This document shows, in pieces, positions 7,788-14,263 of a DNA stretch of 14,263 nt. Position 1 is the stretch's first letter. Each line of letters begins with the position of its first letter. The notes under the pieces were generated by a model, which was given only the letters and a program-made list of their open reading frames with translations, did not search any database and was not told the DNA's origin. The position numbers and the translations under genes were made by a program. The stretch comes from Bordetella parapertussis (lineage in GTDB: Bacteria > Pseudomonadota > Gammaproteobacteria > Burkholderiales > Burkholderiaceae_D): NCBI GenBank assembly GCA_945883145.1, contig CAMCXB010000057.1, positions 1-14,263 on the forward strand. Direction: 5' to 3'.

Positions 7788-8846
7788 ATGTCATCACCTA
7801 TAGATCAAACTCTTAAACTAACCTCGTTTTCGCATGGAGGTGGTTGCGGCTGCAAAATTGCACCCGGTGTATTAGCTGACATACTCAAACAATCACAAGG
7901 CTTTCCAATACCACCACAATTATTAGTCGGCATAGAAACAGCCGATGATGCTGCTGTTTATCTACTCAATGATGAACAAGCTTTGATCGCTACCACGGAT
8001 TTCTTTATGCCCATCGTCGATGATCCTACTGACTTTGGACGTATCGCAGCAACCAATGCAATCTCTGATGTCTATGCCATGGGCGGCACACCCATCATGG
8101 CTTTAGCATTAGTTGGCATGCCTATCGATAAACTCCCCATCGATACAATAGGAAAAATTCTGGCTGGCGGTGAAGCTATCTGTGCAGAAGCCGGTATACC
8201 GATTGCAGGTGGACACACAATCGACTCTGTAGAACCTATCTATGGTTTAGTTGTGATGGGCTTAGTCCATCCTTCTCAATTAAAACGCAATGCGAATGCA
8301 AAAGTTGGCGATCAACTTATTTTAGGCAAACCACTAGGTGTAGGCATACTCTCTGCAGCATTGAAAAAAAATGCGCTTAATGAAGAGGGTTATAAAGCAA
8401 TGATACAAAGCACCACTAAACTCAATACTGCAGGCAAAGATTTAGCTAAGCTCACAGGCGTGCATGCCATGACAGATGTCACAGGATTTGGTTTATTAGG
8501 TCATGCAAGAGAAATGGCACGCGGTGCACATGTAAAAATACAAATCAACATGCAAGCGTTGCCTTTTTTACCGCAAGTTGAAACGCTTGCAGCGCAAGGT
8601 TTTATCACAGGCGCATCCGCACGCAACTGGGCTGGCTATCAACAAGATATTATTTTAGATAGCAATATCAGTGATACGCAAAAAGCATTACTGTGCGACC
8701 CACAAACTTCAGGCGGCTTACTCGTTGCCTGTGCAGCAGATGAAGTGACAGCAGTGATGGCATGTTTTCATGCACATGGATTTGCAGCAGCAACTCATAT
8801 AGGAGAAATACATGAAGGAGAAGCAAGAGTCCATGTAAAAAATTAA
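7788..8846 (+). CDS. selD: Selenide, water dikinase (selenophosphate synthase)
   Basis: SelD makes monoselenophosphate from selenide and ATP, the selenium donor for selenocysteine and for 2-selenouridine in tRNA. The 352-residue protein has the family's usual length. Its flexible N-terminus holds SHGGGCGCKIAPG with Cys20, Cys22 and Lys23, equivalent to Cys17, Cys19 and Lys20 of E. coli, so this is the cysteine form and not a selenoprotein. Metal and ATP ligands are conserved: Asp54 in DDAAVY, Asp71 in TTDFFMP, Asn90 and Asp94 in ATNAISDVYAMGG, and Asp230 in MTDVTGFGLLGH. CDPQTSGGLL near residue 307 is also a SelD signature. TAGGAG before the ATG is a good ribosome site. No selA, selB, selC or mnmH is in view, so the neighbourhood does not show which selenium pathway it serves. 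Confidence 0.96.
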   Translation: MSSPIDQTLKLTSFSHGGGCGCKIAPGVLADILKQSQGFPIPPQLLVGIETADDAAVYLLNDEQALIATTDFFMPIVDDPTDFGRIAATNAISDVYAMGGTPIMALALVGMPIDKLPIDTIGKILAGGEAICAEAGIPIAGGHTIDSVEPIYGLVVMGLVHPSQLKRNANAKVGDQLILGKPLGVGILSAALKKNALNEEGYKAMIQSTTKLNTAGKDLAKLTGVHAMTDVTGFGLLGHAREMARGAHVKIQINMQALPFLPQVETLAAQGFITGASARNWAGYQQDIILDSNISDTQKALLCDPQTSGGLLVACAADEVTAVMACFHAHGFAAATHIGEIHEGEARVHVKN

Positions 8847-8879
8847 CACTACAGCAGTAAGCAGCTCTCATTAGGAACT

Positions 8880-8920
8880 CGGCTTACTAGGTTGACACCT
8901 AGAAGGCCGTATTATCAATA
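8880..8920 (+). promoter_or_regulatory. Dyad over a TTGACA box: candidate promoter and operator of the ankyrin gene
   Basis: The 88-base gap between selD and the ankyrin gene holds a perfect dyad CTAGGT-tgac-ACCTAG (8887-8902), nested in CGGCTT/AAGGCCG (8880-8885 with 8903-8909, one base bulged on each side). A consensus TTGACA -35 box (8892-8897) sits in its centre. The best -10 is TATCAA (8913-8918) at a short 15-base spacing; at 17 bases only poor matches exist. A repressor on the dyad would block such a promoter. The same sequence could instead form an RNA hairpin, perhaps ending selD transcripts, but no T-run follows. Confidence 0.4.
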
Positions 8921-8934
8921 CTCCTTAGACTGCT

Positions 8935-11900
8935 ATGACACCGCGCTCAGAAAAAAATAATCAACGCATCACAAACAATCAAAGCTTTATAGAAAATTTC
9001 ATTCACGGCGCAGACAAAAAATTATCGCCATCAATACTACATAGCCCAAGAATACAAACACAACAAGAAAAAAATCAGCAAGAACAACGTAACAGTCAAA
9101 CCATCTTGAAAGAATTGCATTTCGCAATTTTAAATCTACAAAAAAAAAGAATAACAGAATTCAATGAGCTAGAAATCGTATGTCAGAAGCTTAAAAATGC
9201 TGAAAACATATTACTACTCGAGGATAGTCAGATAGATCTAGCCAAGGAATGTGATCAACTACGATCACAACTACCGCAAGTCTTCAATAAAATTCAACAA
9301 TACCTAGATTATCAAGAAGCGCTAGGCAACCAACTCGATATTGAGACTATTCATATTCTATGTATAGGATTGTCAGCACTAGCCAATCCACTGAATGAAA
9401 GTTTTTTATCAAAAGAACTATGTACTAAGTATCAAGAAAAACTTACCTCTATCAGTGAAAAATTTTGTGCACTGATCATCAAGCCACTACAACATGGATC
9501 ACTTCCTAGCGGCAAACTACTGAATATTCTCAATTGGTATAGCAGGGGCATAAAAAAAGATTTGCTTAACCGCCACAACAAAGCAATAAAACAAGTTTTT
9601 CAATTGACATTAACGCGCCTACAAAATTGGGCCAATGGTTCTGCTGACGCCGACTGGCTAACAAGTAAACAGCTTAGCAAGTGTATGGTTCAGCTCAATA
9701 CCATGATTCAATTGAAGATGATTAATATTGAAAACAATTCAGAAGGAAAATTAAACCGTCAGGCATGGAGTGAAACAGTCAATGGCTTATGTAAGTATTT
9801 TCTATCTAACAAAGAATGGCTGAACACATGCAATATCATTGAATTAATTAATGTAACAAACACATTAAAAGAAGGCATAGAGCAGAATCTATTATCGATT
9901 GATAATGGATCATTAGATGAGGCTATCAGTTATATTTGCGAACGTATTTATCAACAAAGCTTTACATTAAAAACTCACGGTGAGTTGAATTCACTAACAA
10001 ATTGTTGTAATTTTATGCGCTGCCTTTACGAGCATAATTTGGTTGGGGCTAGTACAAGCCAGAGTGGGCTAGCAATGCAGAAATTAGTCAGTACCTTTGT
10101 TATTTTTAAAACAGATGAAAAATACAAAACTAATCCACAGGCTGTAATCAATATCGCTAGTTTTATAAAGTCAGCTTCTCGCTGGTTACAAACACAAGAA
10201 AAATCTCAAACAATATTAAGCAAATCCACAATAACAGAAGCAGTCATTGCTATTCTTGGTATCGAAAAGCAGCTCTGCCAGAAAGAAAAATTAACATGGC
10301 TAGAATCGCCCGTTAATAGTAGTGGACTACTTTCCGCATTAGATTACTTCAACCAAAAAAAATTAATCCCTACTGAACAGCAATCAAACTTAATTTTCAT
10401 ATTGAGATCGGCGCTCGATAATATTAAAAATTGGCACCAGACTGACATTAATAGCGTATCAATCTTATTAGCCCTACGTACCCTAGCCTCCTTAGAAAAC
10501 ATTCCTTCTCTATTTCAAGCCATACAAAAATCTGGGTCACTGAATAAATCCCTACCTACATTACTCAATTACTTAAAAAGAAGTCATGGAAATAAACCTA
10601 TTAATTTTAATAATGAAGAAAAATTAGCTAGCTTACAAACGATACACATGGGAATACAAATAGACATAATTTCCATCGATCAGTATCAAGATTTACTACA
10701 GTACTTACTAAAAACCTCGCACCCAATCAGCTTTCAAGAAATAGAATCCGCTATTCTTCGATTTAATGGCACATTAAAGCAGACAGGTATTGTGGATATT
10801 GAAGAAAATATAGCTCAACAAGATGAAGCTGATCATCAGACTAAACTACCCTCATCACCAATTGCAATAAAACGAGGTCCGACCTACCGTGGATCGAATA
10901 CTGAAAAACAAACTGAACAGAAAAATTTAATTCATACAAATTCATCAACCCAAGAGCAGGATTGGACTTCAGTTCCGTTTAAATTTTCACATATCAATAA
11001 TTTAAGCAATGCGTCGCCCACTAAATTAACGCAACTCCCCTTAGAAACTTCAGCAACATTTCCAGTTATTAAAATTAGAAAAGAAAAAGCATACTTGGAT
11101 AACAAACTATCAGGAAATGATAAAAATAAAATTTACGACTCAGAACAAAATAAAATAAAGCAAAGTCAAAATAACTTAAAAAATAAATCTATTAACCTTC
11201 AACAAGCAAAAAGTGAATGGTTTAATTTATTAAAAAAAGAAAAATCGAGCTCATTGAAACAATTACAAAAACTAGCTGCAACCCATCCAGAGCTCATTTC
11301 CATACAAGAGGAAAATAAAAAGAAAAAAATAGGAAAAAATGCAATGTATTACGCAATTATCCAAGGAAAATTTGAACTCATTTCTTGGCTAGTAAAACAA
11401 AACAATCCTATTGCAGGACAATCATTTGGTGACTTCATGGAGAAGGTCATGCTTGAATTAACCGTAATAGAAGACAAACATGTTCAAGCCATTAATCATT
11501 TTGTTTCAGCACAAGTAAAAATAGCGGAAAGTGAAGGAAAAATTATTTTAATGAATCCTATGCAAATAGACTATGCGAAGGAGATTCCAGAAGTTAAAAA
11601 TAGTTTTGATAAATATGACTTACTTACAAGCTTCAGATATTTTTTAGGACATGAATTAGCAGGTAATTTCAAAAAAAGTAATTTAAATAAGAAATTTGAG
11701 TCAGCTTCACCCTATCTATCTTCCGGAATGTCTTTAGATAACTTTGATATGGAAGATTTTTTAAGCGTAAAGCATGAAAAAGATGTAACAAATTTTATGA
11801 CTTTATTAACGTATTCGCCATGTCAAGAAATTGAATTTTGCTTAAACTTAATTAATGATAAGAATAATTTTATTCATTCAAACATCCCAGATAATAATGT

Positions 11901-13287
11901 AATTTTTTATGCAATCCGCAATGAAACTAAGAAACAATTAGATGTCATTTCACTCTTATTAAATTCTGTTAATGACAAAGATAAGCTGATTTATGCATCA
12001 AATATTTATGGAATGAATACACTGAGCTATGCAATAGAATTTAACTTGCATGAAGTGGCCACGCTTTTACTTGACAATGCTAGCAATCCGGATCACCTAG
12101 CCCAAACATCACGGTATGCAGGATTAAGCAGCCTAATGCATGCTGCTGAAACGGGAAACGCTAAAATCATCAAAACTCTATTAAGCAAGGTAGCGAATAA
12201 AAATTCTTTAGCACAGTTAGCAGATGCAAATGGAAATACAGCACTGATGTTTGCGGTTGCACGAAAAAGAACAGAAGCAATTAAAGTATTGCTAAATGAA
12301 ACGCCAGATTCAGATCTGCTGCTTTCACAAATGACTCTACATGGTGAAACCGCTTTTGACTTGGCCACTAAAAATGGTTATCACCAAGTGCTTGATATTT
12401 TACGACCAACTCGGCAACGAGAAGAATCAACTTCAGCTAATTTGACATTCAGTTCAAATAAGACACTATCTTCACCCACTAACAAGCAAGAAAAAATTAG
12501 TGATAATTTAATTCCAGATAAAACTGATGAAAATTTTAATATTTTATTTGGCGCGATTAGTGATAACAACACAGCGCTAGCTAAATTTATTATTCGATCA
12601 AATATCAATATTGAAAAAATAATTCATAAGAAAAATGCAAATGGGACTACGCTTCTTATGGCTGCAGTGAAAAACAATAATTTAGAAATGATCGATCTAC
12701 TTTTGCAAACAACCAGTGATAAAGATTCACTGATTCTTGATAGCAGTCATGAAGGGATTAATGCTTTCATGATCGCAGTGATGGAAGATTTTATTATAGC
12801 GACATCCAAATTACTCAGTGCGGCAAGTGATTTAGAAAAACTCATTTATGCAGAACTTTCGGATGGCTCTAATGCATTGATGATAGCTGCAAAATATAAT
12901 CGGTGTTCCATGGTCAAACTGATTTTAGGCAGTATTAAAAATCCTGATAATTTAGCAAAGAAAAAAATGAATTCTGGCCTTACATGCTTAATGATTGCTT
13001 CAGGCCTAGGCTATGCACAAATTGTTTATTCAATACTCGATTCTGTGAACGATAAAATTTCTTTAGCTAAAATATCAGACTTTGTGGGCAATACAGCACT
13101 GATTTATGCCGCTGAAGGTGGTCATCTTTCTGTCATTAAAGTCTTGCTTGAAGATTTAACGGATAAAAGAATTTTACTTAATCAAAGTTCTCAATATGGT
13201 GAAACGGCATTTACCATTGCAATGAAAAATAATTACTATAATTTATTACCGCTTTTAAATCCTAAGGGGATAAATTTAACGCAGTAA
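8935..13287 (+). CDS. Giant ankyrin-repeat protein with unrecognised helical N-terminal domain; possible effector
   Basis: This 1450-residue protein is not one I can name. Residues 1-55 are polar and Asn/Gln/Ser-rich, without a signal peptide or membrane helix. Residues about 55-620 look all-helical with recurring leucine-rich helices (for example GLSALANPLNES, GKLLNILNWYSRG, LPTLLNYLKRS), suggesting an alpha-solenoid. A polar, low-complexity linker spans about 623-755. One ankyrin-like unit lies near 800-830 and a degenerate one near 950-985. Clear ankyrin units begin at 986, 1026, 1063, 1100 and 1137, and after a linker (1159-1199) at 1200, 1237, 1274, 1311, 1348, 1385 and 1422, running to the C-terminus. 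Ankyrin arrays bind proteins, and large ones in bacteria are often host-directed effectors; secretion here is inference. The ATG at 8935 follows an in-frame TAG by two codons, so it is the earliest start, but no Shine-Dalgarno is visible. Base use is more AT-rich than in neighbours. Confidence 0.88.
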   Translation: MTPRSEKNNQRITNNQSFIENFIHGADKKLSPSILHSPRIQTQQEKNQQEQRNSQTILKELHFAILNLQKKRITEFNELEIVCQKLKNAENILLLEDSQIDLAKECDQLRSQLPQVFNKIQQYLDYQEALGNQLDIETIHILCIGLSALANPLNESFLSKELCTKYQEKLTSISEKFCALIIKPLQHGSLPSGKLLNILNWYSRGIKKDLLNRHNKAIKQVFQLTLTRLQNWANGSADADWLTSKQLSKCMVQLNTMIQLKMINIENNSEGKLNRQAWSETVNGLCKYFLSNKEWLNTCNIIELINVTNTLKEGIEQNLLSIDNGSLDEAISYICERIYQQSFTLKTHGELNSLTNCCNFMRCLYEHNLVGASTSQSGLAMQKLVSTFVIFKTDEKYKTNPQAVINIASFIKSASRWLQTQEKSQTILSKSTITEAVIAILGIEKQLCQKEKLTWLESPVNSSGLLSALDYFNQKKLIPTEQQSNLIFILRSALDNIKNWHQTDINSVSILLALRTLASLENIPSLFQAIQKSGSLNKSLPTLLNYLKRSHGNKPINFNNEEKLASLQTIHMGIQIDIISIDQYQDLLQYLLKTSHPISFQEIESAILRFNGTLKQTGIVDIEENIAQQDEADHQTKLPSSPIAIKRGPTYRGSNTEKQTEQKNLIHTNSSTQEQDWTSVPFKFSHINNLSNASPTKLTQLPLETSATFPVIKIRKEKAYLDNKLSGNDKNKIYDSEQNKIKQSQNNLKNKSINLQQAKSEWFNLLKKEKSSSLKQLQKLAATHPELISIQEENKKKKIGKNAMYYAIIQGKFELISWLVKQNNPIAGQSFGDFMEKVMLELTVIEDKHVQAINHFVSAQVKIAESEGKIILMNPMQIDYAKEIPEVKNSFDKYDLLTSFRYFLGHELAGNFKKSNLNKKFESASPYLSSGMSLDNFDMEDFLSVKHEKDVTNFMTLLTYSPCQEIEFCLNLINDKNNFIHSNIPDNNVIFYAIRNETKKQLDVISLLLNSVNDKDKLIYASNIYGMNTLSYAIEFNLHEVATLLLDNASNPDHLAQTSRYAGLSSLMHAAETGNAKIIKTLLSKVANKNSLAQLADANGNTALMFAVARKRTEAIKVLLNETPDSDLLLSQMTLHGETAFDLATKNGYHQVLDILRPTRQREESTSANLTFSSNKTLSSPTNKQEKISDNLIPDKTDENFNILFGAISDNNTALAKFIIRSNINIEKIIHKKNANGTTLLMAAVKNNNLEMIDLLLQTTSDKDSLILDSSHEGINAFMIAVMEDFIIATSKLLSAASDLEKLIYAELSDGSNALMIAAKYNRCSMVKLILGSIKNPDNLAKKKMNSGLTCLMIASGLGYAQIVYSILDSVNDKISLAKISDFVGNTALIYAAEGGHLSVIKVLLEDLTDKRILLNQSSQYGETAFTIAMKNNYYNLLPLLNPKGINLTQ
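11890..12408 (+). repeat. Ankyrin cluster 1 (five units, 37-residue period)
   Basis: This encodes residues 986-1158. Units start at residues 986, 1026, 1063, 1100 and 1137; the first has three extra residues and the next three are exactly 37. Each follows G-x-T-x-L-x-x-A, two helices ending in LL, then a loop closing in a hydrophobic pair such as KLIY, HLAQ, SLAQ or LLLS. DNA identity between units is low, so the repeats are old rather than recently amplified. Confidence 0.85.
12532..13284 (+). repeat. Ankyrin cluster 2 (seven units, 37-residue period)
   Basis: This encodes residues 1200-1450. Unit starts at 1200, 1237, 1274, 1311, 1348, 1385 and 1422 are spaced exactly 37 residues (111 bases) apart with no indel; the last unit is a 29-residue C-terminal cap. 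The helix pair is followed by a loop such as SDKDSLI, SDLEKLI, NPDNLAK, NDKISLA or TDKRILL, which supplies the four residues beyond the canonical 33. Confidence 0.88.
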
Positions 13288-13316
13288 CATTCTCAAATGT
13301 TTAAGTAATTATTCTT

Positions 13317-13340
13317 CTTCTAACAGGCTCATTTTAGAAG
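13317..13340. terminator. Weak hairpin between the convergent ankyrin and entericidin genes
   Basis: A 7-base stem, CTTCTAA (13317-13323) with TTAGAAG (13334-13340), closes a 10-base loop in the 76 bases between two convergent genes. The position suits a shared terminator, but neither side carries a clean T-run next to the stem and the stem is AT-rich. Confidence 0.3.
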
Positions 13341-13363
13341 CAAAAAACCTATCGTTTTCATTT

Positions 13364-13486
13364 TTATTTTTTCTTAATCCACTCACCTGCTTTTTGTAGA
13401 TCTGTTCCTGCGCCGGATATTAATCCACCAACTGTTCCGCAACTCGTTAAACAAAATAGTAAAAATAAAATTGCAATTTTTTTCAT
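13364..13486 (-). CDS. Entericidin-like small lipoprotein
   Basis: This 40-residue protein has a lysine start (MKK), a hydrophobic core and the lipobox LTSC with Cys16 as the lipidation site, so it should be anchored in the envelope after signal peptidase II cleavage. The mature part, CGTVGGLISGAGTDLQKAGE, matches the entericidin A/B pattern (C-x-T-V, G-x-G-x-D-[IL]-Q-x-[AG]-G-E). In E. coli, EcnB is linked to stationary-phase lysis and EcnA counteracts it; which role applies here cannot be told from one copy. GGAGG stands six bases before the ATG and fixes this start. Reading upstream to an earlier in-frame codon at 13660 would add 58 residues with no family match and overlap the next gene, so I reject it. 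The gene is convergent with the ankyrin gene and divergent from the ABC ATPase gene. Confidence 0.75.
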   Translation of the reverse strand: MKKIAILFLLFCLTSCGTVGGLISGAGTDLQKAGEWIKKK

Positions 13487-13518
13487 ATAACCTCCATTCA
13501 AGTAAGTACTTCCCTGTT

Positions 13519-13536
13519 TTTTAATCATTTTAATCA
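13519..13536. repeat. Tandem 9-base repeat upstream of the entericidin-like gene
   Basis: TTTTAATCA occurs twice in direct succession (13519-13527 and 13528-13536), 33-50 bases before the start of the minus-strand lipoprotein gene. It falls where its promoter should be; read on the minus strand it supplies AT-rich -10-like sequence (TAAAAT). It may be a regulator site or just AT-rich DNA. Confidence 0.25.
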
Positions 13537-13616
13537 AATTTTTACAAAAATAGGCAGCGCAGCAGTAAATGTGCAGACTTGCTACACTCTGTGCACTCCC
13601 ACATCCCGCTAGTGCT

Positions 13617-14263
13617 ATGTCTGCCCCCCCTTTTTCCTTGCAATGTATTTCACTTAACAAAGCCTATGGCCAGCGCCAGGTTTTAAAGGATCTCGATTTA
13701 TCCGTTGCTCCCGGTGAGTATGTTGCCATTATGGGTGACTCTGGCGTAGGTAAATCAAGCTTGCTGAATTTAATCGCAGGCTTAGATAAACCGAATAACG
13801 GAAAAATCTGTATAGATGGCGTAGATATCAGTGCATTGGATGATGATGCCGCTACTTTATTAAGACGTGAAAAATGTGGATTTATTTTTCAGGCATTCCA
13901 TTTATTGCCCCATCTGACTTTATTACAAAACATTGCTCTTCCCTTAGTGTTAAATCATCTTCCTCTGGATAGGGCACAGCAACTGTTATCTGCAGTAGGT
14001 TTACAAGGTAGAGGTGATGATTTCCCGCGCCAATTATCTGGCGGAGAAATGCAAAGAGTTGCCATTGCCCGTGCTTTAGTACATCAACCTAGATTGATAC
14101 TGGCAGATGAACCAACTGGTAATTTAGATCCTGATACTGCACAAGATATTTTGCAATTATTAAAGCAGGAAATACGTGCAACGAAAGCATCTGCAATTTT
14201 AGTGACGCATTCCGCATTAGCTGCTGCGACTGCTGATCGCGTGCTTTTATTATCGCGTGATGG
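13617..14263 (+). CDS. ABC transporter ATPase of the MacB/LolD/YbbA type (C-terminus cut by window edge)
   Basis: This is a cytoplasmic ATPase that would energise an FtsX/MacB-like permease, probably encoded just past the right edge. In this group LolD releases outer-membrane lipoproteins, MacB exports macrolides and toxins, and YbbA is less well understood; the visible sequence does not decide among them. The 215 visible residues include Walker A GDSGVGKSS (40-48), Q-loop Gln92 in IFQAF, signature LSGGEMQR (140-147), Walker B LILADEPTGNLD (160-171) and switch His198. The usual length is about 225-235, so only the end is missing. ADEPTGNLD is typical of the LolD/MacB/FtsE branch and differs from the peptide-import branch seen in yejF. 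I see no Shine-Dalgarno before this ATG; the first in-domain residues agree with it. Seven C bases and five T bases follow within the first codons. Confidence 0.85.
   Translation, partial: MSAPPFSLQCISLNKAYGQRQVLKDLDLSVAPGEYVAIMGDSGVGKSSLLNLIAGLDKPNNGKICIDGVDISALDDDAATLLRREKCGFIFQAFHLLPHLTLLQNIALPLVLNHLPLDRAQQLLSAVGLQGRGDDFPRQLSGGEMQRVAIARALVHQPRLILADEPTGNLDPDTAQDILQLLKQEIRATKASAILVTHSALAAATADRVLLLSRD

Noticed and set aside
8847..8934. Possible tRNA or small RNA gene between selD and the ankyrin gene, suggested by AGCAGT/ACTGCT at its ends and an internal hairpin
   Set aside because: There is no acceptor stem, T-loop or anticodon arrangement of a tRNA, including a long selenocysteine tRNA; the internal dyad is better read as a regulatory site.
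11890..13284. Recent tandem DNA duplication producing the ankyrin units
   Set aside because: The units share protein pattern and spacing but little nucleotide identity, so they are old and diverged.
13487..13660. Extended reading frame upstream of the entericidin-like protein
   Set aside because: GGAGG before the ATG at 13486 and a signal peptide starting there define the gene; the extension overlaps the divergent ATPase gene.
1..14263. CRISPR array, insertion sequence, prophage or attachment site
   Set aside because: I saw no regularly spaced direct repeats, transposase or integrase motifs, or terminal inverted repeats.

Overview
The window reads as chromosomal DNA of a moderately AT-rich proteobacterium. 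The gene types (yejABEF, a classical FabI, SelD, a RhlE-type DEAD-box helicase, an entericidin-like lipoprotein, a MacB/LolD-type ATPase) fit Beta- or Gammaproteobacteria. I lean to Betaproteobacteria (Burkholderiales-like) from recalled yej-fabI neighbourhoods, but this lineage call is inference. A 1450-residue ankyrin-repeat protein hints at contact with eukaryotic cells.

Layout. Bases 1-4923 (minus strand) hold the peptide importer operon yejA-yejB-yejE-yejF. yejF is cut by the window's left edge. The last three genes are joined by two ATGA stop/start overlaps. Divergent from it, at 5134-5925, is fabI (enoyl-ACP reductase) with its own promoter candidate. Next comes a 324-base gap with a terminator-like inverted repeat and a strongly structured leader for the DEAD-box helicase gene rhlE (6250-7638), which ends in a textbook terminator. 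selD (7788-8846) makes selenophosphate. An 88-base gap holds a strong dyad over a TTGACA box. It leads into the giant ankyrin gene (8935-13287), which is visibly more AT-rich than its neighbours. A 40-residue entericidin-like lipoprotein gene (13364-13486, minus) follows, then the start of a MacB/LolD-type ABC ATPase gene (13617 to the right edge).

The core genes work in separate housekeeping pathways: peptide uptake, type II fatty acid synthesis, RNA remodelling, selenium activation and envelope export. The accessory-looking part is the ankyrin gene. Its C-terminal third is built of ankyrin units with an exact 37-residue period (33 is canonical), and its N-terminal 620 residues form an unrecognised helical domain. 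I see no CRISPR array, tRNA, rRNA, insertion sequence or phage gene. The ankyrin gene and its control region are the least explained part and the best candidate for something undescribed.
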